In this document: positions 17,296 to 25,375 of the stretch, piece after piece | How positions within the stretch are numbered: the stretch's first letter is position 1 | Layout: every line of letters starts with the position of its first letter | Assembly: GCA_041390825.1 (NCBI GenBank) | Contig: JAWKPF010000044.1 | Coordinates: 1 to 29,124 of the forward strand | Reading direction: 5' to 3' | DNA length: 29,124 nucleotides | Source: Thermomicrobiales bacterium | GTDB taxonomy: Bacteria; Chloroflexota; Chloroflexia; Thermomicrobiales; UBA6265 | Translations under genes and position numbers: made by a program | Notes under the pieces: model-generated | Database searches by the model: none | The model's input: the letters and a program-made list of their open reading frames with translations, nothing else | What the model was told of the DNA's origin: nothing

Positions 17296-18220
17296 GTGCG
17301 CGTTACTCCCTGGGGAACCGATTGCGCCCCGCCGATGGTTGGCGGTGGCGTGCCACGCCGGGACGCACTGGCGGACGAACACGCCGCGACGGGCATCCCG
17401 GCCCGTTGATTGCGCTCGATACGGTCGAGCCGAACGTGAATGCTCTGAAACTGCTCGGCAGTATTCTCGTCCGATTTCGTCAGTGAACGAGCTCGCCAGC
17501 GTTGCAGCCGCGATATCAACAGGGCGACGCCGATGAACATCAACCCGGTGGCGATGAAAGGACGCGGCCGGGATTGAGACTTCGGGAATTTGTCGCCGTA
17601 TCCGACGGTGGAGAGCGGCCGAAACCGCCCAACCAGAGCCCGTCGCTCAGCGATCGAATATTCGATTGCGGATATTGCCGTTCGGTAGCCGTCAGCGGAG
17701 ACGCCAAAGGCCAGCACGATGAGGAAGACCGCGCTGCCGATATAGAAGAGCGAGCGCAGACGGAAGAAGAACCGATGCTGTTGACCGCACGGAATGCCGC
17801 GACGACGATCAACGCCAGGCGGACCAGATCTGGTCGTCTCAAACCTGAAAGAGCACCAGCGGGCCGGTCATGAGCAGCGCCAGGGCGGCAACGTTGATAT
17901 CCACGCGTGAATCGTTCGTCAGGACAACCGATAGGGCGGTGTCGGCCACCAGAATGGCCCAGAAGACGCATGTCCGCGATCCAGATTGCCTGTGACGATT
18001 CGAGCGGTGAGGTGATGGCAACCTGCGGGCGAGGAGCAGCACGAGACAGAACGCGCTGACTACGGCGATGGCAGGGTCGGCCTTGACCGGTAGGCGCTCG
18101 AAACGCCCGACTTGGGCGTCCTCCCGGACTTGCCCGGTTACCTGCTGGTGACCATTTCGCAGGCGGCTCTTCCAGTTCGATGGAACGGTCGACGTATCGC
18201 TCGAGGGATGGCGGCATCAT
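17292..18220 (-). pseudogene. Voltage-gated-type potassium channel, frame broken by single-base indels
   Basis: The selectivity filter TVGYGDKFP is exact. It is preceded (in other frames) by membrane helices VFWAILVADTALSVVLT, NVAALALLMTGPLVLFQV, LVRLALIVVAAFRAVNSIGSS and a pore-helix-like DGLW segment, and followed by TGLMFIGVALLI (inner helix) and SDENTAEQFQSIHVRLDRIE, a soluble coiled-coil-like tail. The architecture is a 6-TM Kv-like channel. The N-terminus, PPSLERYVDRSIELEEPPAK, is cytoplasmic. A start near ATG 18220 or 18217 is likely. It is divergent from malate synthase and overlaps the HAD phosphatase by GTGA. Confidence 0.75.
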
Positions 18221-18295
18221 AGCGCAGTGCCGGACAGGCTATGCGATGATCTGTGGTATTAGGCGGATGTTCTGGCAAGCGAAAGAGCACGACCG

Positions 18296-19885
18296 ATGCA
18301 TGTCGAAGGCGTCGAGATTTTGGGGCCTGCGCCCGGCGATCTCAAGCACCGGATGTCCTGCGTCCCGAAGCGCTGAGCTTCGTCGCGGCGCTTCAGCGGC
18401 GGTTCAATGGCGGCGGAAGGAGCTGGGTGCTGGGGCTGATATTCCAGCGCGGGCGCCCGCATTGGTGGCGGGAGACTACGCGGCACTGCAAAAATCCCGA
18501 TCCAGTAGTACGAGGTTCCTGGCAGGTGGCGCTACTGCCCGGCGCTGAACGACCGCTGTTCAGGAGATCACCGGTCCCACCGACCGCAAGATGATGATCA
18601 ATGCACCCAACTTCCGGGCGCAAAGGTTTTCATGGTCGATCTGGAGGATTCACTTTCCCCCAACTGGTGGAATGTGATCGACGGTCAGCGCAACATCATG
18701 ATGCGGTGCGCGGGACGATCTCGTTCGAGAACCCGACGCTACCGCAAGTACGCGCTTCAACGATGAAACCGCCACGCTGGTGATCCGGCTCCTGGTGGTA
18801 TTTGGACGAACGGCATGTGACGGTTGACGGTGAGCCGATGTCCGGCCAGCCTGTTCGATTTCGGGCTCTCGTTTTTCGCCAACGCGCGGGAGCGGCTCGA
18901 TCGCGGCGAAGGGCCGTTCACTACTTGCCGAAGCCTGAGACGAGCTATCTGGAAGCCCGGCTCTGGAACGATGTTTTCGTGGCGGCGCAAAATGCGCCCG
19001 GTGCCGCAGGGTTCGCTGGTACGCGCGACGGTGCTGATCGAAACGATCATGGGCTTCAGTTTCAGATGGAAGACATTCTGTATGAGTTGCGCGATCACTC
19101 CGCCGGTCTGAATGCCGGTCGTTGGGACTACATCTTCAGCCTGATCAAGACCTTTCGCACCAGTCCGGATCACGTGCTGCCTGACCGGGCAGTGCAGGTG
19201 ACGATGGCGGTGCCGTTCATGCGCGCCTATACCGAACTGCTCGTGCGCACCTGCCACAAGCGCGGAGCGCACGCGATCATGGAATGGCAGCGTCTATTCC
19301 CAGCCGGCGCGATCCGGAAGCTCAACCGGGTGGCGCTGGCGAAGAAGTGGAAGACAAGGAACGCTGGGCAAAATGCGGGGTACGACGGCACGTGGCTGGC
19401 GCATCCCGATCTGGTGCCGACCGCCAACGAAGTGTTCGACGCCAAAACCGGGTGAGAACCAACCATACAGCAACTGCGCGAGGATGTCGCTGTTTAATCA
19501 TGGCAGAATTGGTGGATACGAAGATCCCAGGGTCGTCGATCACGGACGATGGGCTGCGCATGAATGTCAGTGTTGGCATGCAGTAATATCGATCAGGGTT
19601 GCGGCAAACCCGCGCGGCGGCGATCAACAATCTGATGGAGGACGCGGCGATGGCGGAGATCTCGCGCGCGCAGATTTGGCAATGGATTCGCCAGCATTCA
19701 ACAGCACGACCGACGATGGCGAGCCGATTACGATCGAGCGGTACGCGCGGTGCGTGATGAGGAGCTGGACAAGCTGGGGCGCACGCCGACGCTGGAGCAG
19801 GCGGCGGGTGTGCTCGCGATCTGCTGGTGGAATCGATGATTTCATCCTGCTCCTGACGATTCCGGCGCATGCGTTGCTGGACTAG
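18296..19885 (+). pseudogene. aceB: Malate synthase A, frame broken by many single-base indels
   Basis: The enzyme joins glyoxylate and acetyl-CoA to malate (glyoxylate bypass, cytosol). ATG 18296 gives MHVEGVEILGPAPGD; then RPEALSFVAALQRRFNGG, TDRKMMIN, FMVDLEDSLSP (split), YLPKPETSYLEARLWNDVFV, VLIETIM, DILYELRDHSAGLNAGRWDY continuing IFSLIKTF, which meets the malate synthase signature (RDHxxGLNxGxWDYIF), RTSPDHVLPDR, VPFMRAYTELLVRTCHKRGA, YDGTW-AHPDLVPTANEVFD, and a C-terminal LVDTKIPGSSITDDGLRMNV with final ALLD. The span codes for about 530 residues, the size of the A isoform. No isocitrate lyase is in the window. Confidence 0.87.
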
Positions 19886-20267
19886 GAATGATGAACGAGC
19901 GGAACGCAAGACCGGGCGGGTTGTGGTCCGGGGAACGGGTTGCGGGGAATGAGAGATTCCTCGGCAAGCTCGGAATGACGAAGGCGCGAATGACGAGAAT
20001 GGACGGGGCACGGCGGCGTCTGCTCGATCGGGCGGGGTTGTGGTCCGGGACCGGGCTGCGGGGAACGAGAGATTCCTCGGCAAGCTCGGAATGACGATGG
20101 CTCGGAATGACGAAGGGAACAAGAGATTCTCGACAAGCTCGGAATGACGATGGCTCGGAACGACGAAGGGAGTGAGATTCCTCGGCAAGCTCGGAATGAC
20201 GAAGGGGCGGAATGACGATGGCGCGGAGTGACGGTGGCCTGAAGAGACGAGAATGGTCAGGATGAAC
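19886..20267 (+). repeat. Dispersed direct repeats of the 'TCGGAATGACGAAG' type
   Basis: No gene. A segment GATTCCTCGGCAAGCTCGGA followed by ATGACGA occurs at about 19955, 20070 and 20172, with a diverged copy near 20125; CGGAATGACG recurs many times. A longer direct repeat of about 115 bases (GGGTTGTGGTCCGGG...) starts near 19919 and 20036. Reverse-strand translations give HSELAEES/SFRACRGIS phrases, a pattern I recall from many spurious bacterial proteins. A short relative (TTCGTTCAGAATGACAAGG) is present at 618-636. Confidence 0.7.
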
Positions 20268-20782
20268 GGATGAGCGCTTCGCTGCCAACAGCGCACGGCT
20301 CCGGGAGCGCTTCCCTGACGGCGACTGGATTCTGCTGCGACAGAAACGCCTGCGGCGTTGGTTCTTCCGCGTCATGGGCTGTTGCGTGACTGTTCTGGAC
20401 TTTGCCATTCATCATCGCGGCGATGCCTAAGCCTTCTGGTTCGCCGCTGATTCCGATCCGGTTCGCCGGACTTCGCGATCGCTCTCCTGCTCTCTTGCTT
20501 GCGCATCTGCTCTGGGGCTGTCCGATGGCTGGTGGCAATCGGGGAGCGTGAGCTAATGGTGGAACGGGGCATCCTCTTTCGACCCGCGTGTTCGCGCCTT
20601 TCGACCGGGTGCAGCAAGTGGATGTCGTCACCACGCCCGCCATGGCGGGCTTGAACCTGACCGAGCTCGTTCTGCAATCATCCGCAGGGGGAGGCACCAT
20701 GCTCCTCGGTCCGGAAGATGCCGCAACGATCCTCGAACGGGTGCGGCTGAATCAGCCGCTCGTTCCCCTCATGCACCGATGA
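20268..20782 (+). pseudogene. Small bacterial PH-domain membrane protein (YdbS-like), frame broken by single-base indels
   Basis: The N-terminus in one frame reads ERFAANSARLRERFPDGDWI, then LRQKRLRRWFFRVMG; after shifts, a hydrophobic segment around CLLAHLLWG, then ERELMVERGILFRP, and the last clean run FDRVQQVDVVTTPAMAGLNL followed by TELVLQSSAGGGT, ending ATILERVRLNQPLVPLM. 'RGILFRPxxxVPFDRVQQVDV' is the bPH_2 (formerly DUF304) signature. In such pairs the short YdbS-like protein precedes the long YdbT-like protein. The stop (20780-20782) overlaps the next ATG (20779), so the two are coupled. A clear start is missing; it may be an error near 20268 (ACG for ATG). Confidence 0.68.
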
Positions 20783-22566
20783 CATCCAGGTTGCGGCCGT
20801 TTGCGCTGCATCGAACCGAGAGTGGCTCCGATGACTCGGATGCGCCGATCGATCCGGATCATCGACCGTCCGTCGCAGACCGTCCGCCAGCACCTACTGG
20901 AAAACACTGCCAACTCACGATTGGTCTGGCAACGCTGTTCACGCTCCTGCCTGGCGTGATCGCGTTGATCCTGGTGATCGGATTCGGGCTGTTCTACGAG
21001 TACGGCGAGGAGCTGCCGTCTTTCCTGCGAGATACGGTGCTTCAGGACGTCATCGATTACGAGATGCAAGGCGCCGGGCCGATCATCGATCAACTGCGCA
21101 GCAACCGGTATCACCTGGAACTCACGATCATCATCGGCCTAGTGGCAGTGATGTGGATTGCGGTGCGAACGCTCCAGTGGCGCACCACCACGTATGGAGT
21201 CGATAGCGAGGATATCTGGATTCGGGGCGGCATCTTCTGGAAATGGGAACGCCGCTTGCCCATGGCGCGGGTGCAATCGCTCGAGCTTTCTTCGAGTTGG
21301 CTCGACCGGATCCTCGATCTCCGCTCGGTGGAGTTCGTTTCTGGCGCGCCGGACCGGTCGGTGGCGAGTATCCGGTTGGCGGCAATTCCCACATCAGAAG
21401 CGATTCAGATTCAGCGCATCATGCTGGGGGCGACGCACACAATTCTGGCGGACGGATTCGCCGAACTCGGGCAGGAGCGCGAGCAGGTGCAGCTTGCCAG
21501 CATCACCACCGGACAGCTCATTGCGGCAGGGATCACCAGTTTCGAGATCAGGCTGAGTTTCGTGGGGGCTATCGCCGCGTTCCACCTGTTCAGCAAATCG
21601 TTTCTCAAGGAATGGCGCAACGACCTGATTCACTGGTTCGTAAACACGATCGAACAGAAGCATGCGCTTGCCGACCTGGTCGACTTCACCCTGCTGTTGC
21701 TGCTGGTGTTCTGGCTCTTGTCGATCGTCACTTTTGTCACCACGTTCAGTCGGTTCCGGCTCGAACGGGCAGGGCATCTGGCGTTGATCGAGCATGGTTT
21801 GGTGACCCGGCGCTGGCGCGCGGTGCTGCTGCCACGGGTGCAAGCGATCACGTTCGTGGAAACCCCGATTCAGGAGTGGCGCAACACCGGGTCGATACGC
21901 ATGGAGCTGGCCGGTTCGCAACAGAAGACGCTCGAGCGAAAGATGCTGCTCCCGTCGTTGCCACGCGACGAGGCATTGGCGACGCTGGAGAGATTGTTCG
22001 GCGGAGCGTTCTTCGAGAATCTTGCCCGTGAGATTCAGCAATTCCAGCGTGTGCCGCCAACGTACAAGCGGACGTACACGATGTTCTGGCCGTACCGCAT
22101 TCTCGGCCTGACGGCGGCTCTCCTGGCGGTCGACTATCTCTCGCCTGACGTTCGGTTCGAGCATCTCACGTTCCTGGGACTGGCGCTGCTGGCGATTCCG
22201 GGATATCTCTATGGCCGCAGGCAGTTCGAGGACGCGGCATGGCTGATCGATTCCGACCGTGAGATGATCGTGCGGGAACGAAATATCAACCGGCGTACCA
22301 TCGTCTGTCCCGTCGATCGGTTGCAATGGCGCGGCATCAAGCAGATGACCTTGCCATTCCGCAAACCGGGCGGAGCCACGCTGGTGGCATACGTGGCAGC
22401 ATCCGGGAAGGTCGATGGGACGGGGAAAGGGATCATCGGAACCGGGTGGCCGATTTACGATGGGCGCCTGCGGATTCGCGGCCTGCCACGAGCCGAAGCA
22501 GACGAGTTGCTGAGCCAGATGGGACCTCAGCCAGATCAGCCGCAGTATCGGCCGCATGTCGTGTGA
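20779..22566 (+). CDS. Membrane protein with three bacterial PH domains (YdbT-like)
   Basis: 595 residues. A polar, Asp-rich N-terminus is followed by membrane helices near 48-70 and 112-130. PH domain 1 starts near YGVDSEDIWIRGGIFWKWER and contains LPMARVQSLELSSSWLDRIL. Two further helices (about 252-278 and 296-320) precede PH domain 2 (HLALIEHGLVTRRWRAVLLP, VQAITFVETPIQEW). A third pair (about 437-475) precedes PH domain 3 (DSDREMIVRERNINRRTIVC, DRLQWRGIK). This is the YdbT layout; the family is membrane-bound and of unclear function, with some members linked to envelope stress or antimicrobial resistance. The frame is fully intact, unlike the genes before it. Confidence 0.83.
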   Translation: MTSRLRPFALHRTESGSDDSDAPIDPDHRPSVADRPPAPTGKHCQLTIGLATLFTLLPGVIALILVIGFGLFYEYGEELPSFLRDTVLQDVIDYEMQGAGPIIDQLRSNRYHLELTIIIGLVAVMWIAVRTLQWRTTTYGVDSEDIWIRGGIFWKWERRLPMARVQSLELSSSWLDRILDLRSVEFVSGAPDRSVASIRLAAIPTSEAIQIQRIMLGATHTILADGFAELGQEREQVQLASITTGQLIAAGITSFEIRLSFVGAIAAFHLFSKSFLKEWRNDLIHWFVNTIEQKHALADLVDFTLLLLLVFWLLSIVTFVTTFSRFRLERAGHLALIEHGLVTRRWRAVLLPRVQAITFVETPIQEWRNTGSIRMELAGSQQKTLERKMLLPSLPRDEALATLERLFGGAFFENLAREIQQFQRVPPTYKRTYTMFWPYRILGLTAALLAVDYLSPDVRFEHLTFLGLALLAIPGYLYGRRQFEDAAWLIDSDREMIVRERNINRRTIVCPVDRLQWRGIKQMTLPFRKPGGATLVAYVAASGKVDGTGKGIIGTGWPIYDGRLRIRGLPRAEADELLSQMGPQPDQPQYRPHVV

Positions 22567-22835
22567 GCGACCGTCGGGGGCGATGGACTGAGTCGTTCCG
22601 GTTGCCGTTCGAAGCGTTTTGACGGATTGCCCGGCTCGTCCAGGACCCACCGGTGAGACGCTGGGCTAAACCCCATTGCAGTTTCCCGGACTCCACATGA
22701 TTCCATGTTGGGCTTTTCGGCAATCGAGGAAAGTTCCGAGCGGGAATGAACAATCGCCGGCCTGGGCGCCGGCGATTACACGAAGATTTCGACGATGTGG
22801 TGCGAGGGCTGGTCCGTGGACCGGCTCGACCCAGA
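22567..22835. other. Intergenic space between convergent genes
   Basis: No gene is seen. The space holds the stem-loop at 22752-22777 described separately. The rest shows no repeat and no clear promoter. Confidence 0.5.
22752..22777 (-). terminator. Hairpin terminator candidate downstream of the 186-residue gene
   Basis: A perfect 9-bp stem AATCGCCGG / CCGGCGATT with an 8-base loop, 58 bases past the stop of the minus-strand gene at 22836. The following bases on the minus strand are GTTCATT, a weak T-tract. Confidence 0.55.
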
Positions 22836-23396
22836 TCAGGCAGTTTCTTTCTTGTAGCCGAGGGTATCGGCCAGTTGCTGCATATATGCGGCTTCAGACG
22901 TCGTGATCTTCTCTCCACCGAACCCGAGGAAGCCACCGGTCTTGGTTGCCTTCACGGCGGCATTGGCGGCGGTGAGCAGCAACTGCGCCCAGGCATCGGC
23001 ATCGTCGGCGTTGCCCTTCGCGAGAATGAGCTCGTGCGACGATTTCGCGGCGGCGATTCCGTCCTCGACTGCCTTCTGCGCGGATTCCGGTGTGCTCTTG
23101 GCTTCGCTTTCCGCTTGATCGATGTCGGACGGATCGGTGTCGGTCACAATCTGTTTCAGGAGAGGATTGCTGGAATCGCCGACGAAGATCGCCGAGGCGC
23201 GCATTGCGGCCATGATCTCGCGCATGAGCCCAAAAGCGCCGCTCTTTTCACTCATGCCAGCGCCGAGCACCACTGCGCCAAGCGCCTTGGTCAGCGTGGC
23301 AAGCTCTTCTTTGGAATAGGTGTCAGCCGGCGCCTCGACAACTTCCGTGACGGTTTCGACGACTTCGACCGTTTCGTCCTTTTGCTCTTCAGCCAT
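22836..23396 (-). CDS. Acidic conserved-looking hypothetical protein, 186 residues
   Basis: ATG 23396 follows an excellent AGGAGG and a second GGGAG. The first 30 residues are almost all Glu, Val and Thr (MAEEQKDETVEVVETVTEVV), likely disordered. The remainder is Ala-rich and helical: SKEELATLTKALGAVVLGAG, FGLMREIMAAMRASAIFVGD, then TPESAQKAVEDGIAAAKSSHE, and GGFLGFGGEKITTSEAAYMQ near the end. No cysteine, signal peptide or membrane helix was found. The pattern of helices with Ala and Gly caps suggests a small cytosolic helical bundle. I do not recognise the family. It lies 68 bases downstream of the amidase in the same direction and may be co-transcribed. Confidence 0.75.
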   Translation of the reverse strand: MAEEQKDETVEVVETVTEVVEAPADTYSKEELATLTKALGAVVLGAGMSEKSGAFGLMREIMAAMRASAIFVGDSSNPLLKQIVTDTDPSDIDQAESEAKSTPESAQKAVEDGIAAAKSSHELILAKGNADDADAWAQLLLTAANAAVKATKTGGFLGFGGEKITTSEAAYMQQLADTLGYKKETA

Positions 23397-23464
23397 AGTG
23401 CTCCCTCACCTCCTGTTGGTTGACCGAACCGACCTCAAAGGGTACCGCATCGCGTTGCGGCGGT

Positions 23465-25321
23465 TCAGGCTTCGCCTTCTGGAGTCGCCTCCTCCGGGGT
23501 TGCCTCCAGATTTGGCACAACCCGGTACGGCCCGGTGGTCTCAAAGGCGTAGGCATAGCCGACCAACCGCGCATCGGTGCAACTCGCGCCGATGAACGTG
23601 AGGCCCCCGCGCCAATCGCCAATCAAACCCCGTGGCACCGTGATGGCGGGGTAGCCCGCCAGACCGTAGTAGAGCGACCACGAATCGTCGAGCGAGACAA
23701 GCGCATCGACATCGTTCGAGACCAGCAGGTCATCGATATACGTCTGAGCAACTTCCGTGGCCGCGGCGGCCATCTCCGCCTCTTCCGCTGCCGTGAGTGT
23801 GCAGGCTTCCGCTTCTTCCAGCCGGGATTGACCGAGCGGCATGAATATCTCGGGGTTGCTTCTGTTGATCGCGATGATGTCCGCGAGCGTTGCCGGGTCT
23901 TGCAGCTGGTTTTCGGACAAGTAGGCGTTGACACCATCGCGCAAACCGCACGTGATGATTTGCCACCAATCTGGCTCCTCGATGCCTGACTGTTGCACGA
24001 CCACGACTTCCGCGCCTGCGGCTTCGAGCGCATCGAGCACGCCATTGGTGCTGAACCCGGCAATCACCTCTTCGTCACTCATGGATGGGTCGGGTCCGAC
24101 CAGACCGATTCGCGCGCCCTGCAGAGCGTTGGGATCGAGCGCTGCGATGAAATCGATACCGGCGACCGGCGATGCCGCGGAAGAGCGTGCATCGGCTTCG
24201 TCGAGGTTGCTGGCGAAGACGGTCATGGTCATAGCGACATCGGAGACGGTCTTGCCCATCGGCCCGGCAGAATCCCAGACGGGCGAGAGGGGAATGATGT
24301 TGTCTGCACTCACCAGGCCCACGGTCGGGTGCATACCGACGATGGAGGCATAGGCCGACGGAGAGACGATGGAGCCGATGGTTTCGGTGCCAATCGCCAG
24401 GGGCGCGAAGTTCGATGTGACCGCCACCGCATTGCCTGTACTCGAACCGCTGGGATCGCCGCCGAAGGGAGTGTCGGTCTGGCCGCCGTAGGCGCTATAG
24501 CCATTGGCGATCGACATGTGCATCCAGTTGGCCCACTCGGTCATGTTCGTCTTGCCGAGAATGACCGCGCCGGCGTCCCGCAACTGTTGCACCAGGTAGG
24601 CATCGTGAACGGCCAGACTGTCGGCCAGCGCGATCGCGCCGGCGGTGGTGGCCATCGAGTCGCCGGTGGCGATGTTCTCTTTGAGCAAGACCGGAATGCC
24701 CTGCAAGATACCCTTCACCTCCCCGTTGGCGCGCTGCACATCGGCAAGATGGGCCAGGTAAAGCGCGTCCGGGTTGAGTTGGGAGACGGAATTGAGCTGC
24801 CCGGCATCGTAGGTGCGGATGCGGTCGACATAGAAGAGCACGAGTTCCTGAGAGGTCAGCTTGCGCGCTTCCAGAAGCCCCTGCAGTTGCTGCACGTCTG
24901 CCTCGACGATCATGGCCTGGAGCTCGAGCATGCGCTCGGGAGAAATCTTGGCCAATCCTTCTTCGAAGGGTGAGAAGTCGAGCGGTTCGTATGGGGTATT
25001 GGGCAACCAGGAGAGATCGTCCACGGCTGGTTCTTCCGTGGAGCCATCGTCCTGCGGGGCCGCATCGTCGTAGGTGGGCTCTTCCTCGTGGTAAAGCTCT
25101 TCCTCAGAGGCCTCGCCGGTGTCTTCTTGCCACTCCTCATCCTGGGCATGAGTGAGCGAAACAGGCATCGCCGGCACAAATGCGGCGAGCATGAGCATGG
25201 CAACGAGGAGCAGACGGATTCGGATCACCAGAATCGCCACCAGCACGAAATCGATCGACGACCAACGGGACGGTTCGCTCGATCCGGTTGGACACCGAGG
25301 TGACTGAATCCGGCGCGACAC
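23465..25321 (-). CDS. Secreted amidase-signature-family hydrolase
   Basis: 618 residues from GTG 25321, though GTG 25228 is a likelier start, giving a signal peptide VIRIRLLLVAMLMLAAFVPA that ends near LTHAQ. An acidic stretch (about 61-103, rich in Glu and Asp) links to the catalytic domain. The Ser-cisSer-Lys triad is visible: Lys214 (VLLKENIATG), Ser293 (PSGSSTGN) and Ser317 (GTETIGSIVSPS), numbered from 25321; the 24-residue Ser-Ser gap equals that of known amidases. TVGLVSADNIIPLSPVWDSA and GPMGKTVSDVA also fit. The family cleaves amide bonds of many substrates, so the target is unknown. The last residues (PEEATPEGEA) look like a low-complexity tail. DUF885 lies 54 bases upstream. Confidence 0.85.
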   Translation of the reverse strand: MSRRIQSPRCPTGSSEPSRWSSIDFVLVAILVIRIRLLLVAMLMLAAFVPAMPVSLTHAQDEEWQEDTGEASEEELYHEEEPTYDDAAPQDDGSTEEPAVDDLSWLPNTPYEPLDFSPFEEGLAKISPERMLELQAMIVEADVQQLQGLLEARKLTSQELVLFYVDRIRTYDAGQLNSVSQLNPDALYLAHLADVQRANGEVKGILQGIPVLLKENIATGDSMATTAGAIALADSLAVHDAYLVQQLRDAGAVILGKTNMTEWANWMHMSIANGYSAYGGQTDTPFGGDPSGSSTGNAVAVTSNFAPLAIGTETIGSIVSPSAYASIVGMHPTVGLVSADNIIPLSPVWDSAGPMGKTVSDVAMTMTVFASNLDEADARSSAASPVAGIDFIAALDPNALQGARIGLVGPDPSMSDEEVIAGFSTNGVLDALEAAGAEVVVVQQSGIEEPDWWQIITCGLRDGVNAYLSENQLQDPATLADIIAINRSNPEIFMPLGQSRLEEAEACTLTAAEEAEMAAAATEVAQTYIDDLLVSNDVDALVSLDDSWSLYYGLAGYPAITVPRGLIGDWRGGLTFIGASCTDARLVGYAYAFETTGPYRVVPNLEATPEEATPEGEA

Positions 25322-25375
25322 GACGTCGCGGCGGAGTGTAAGACATTCACCTCAAAGACGGCTGCTCCGCCCCGG

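Noticed and set aside
19495..19530. tRNA-like 'TGGCAGAATTGGTGGATACG' phrase
   Set aside because: It resembles the start of a leucine tRNA by chance, but the following bases do not fold as a tRNA and it lies in the conserved C-terminal part of malate synthase.
19322..20408. Long minus-strand frames encoding His/Ser/Glu/Arg-rich proteins
   Set aside because: They run through direct repeats and over the malate synthase gene; the phrases are repeat translations.
8500..20780. Programmed ribosomal frameshifting or real pseudogenes in the importer, malate synthase and others
   Set aside because: There are several shifts per gene in many unrelated genes, with no shared slippery site and intact motifs. 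Sequencing indels explain all of them together.
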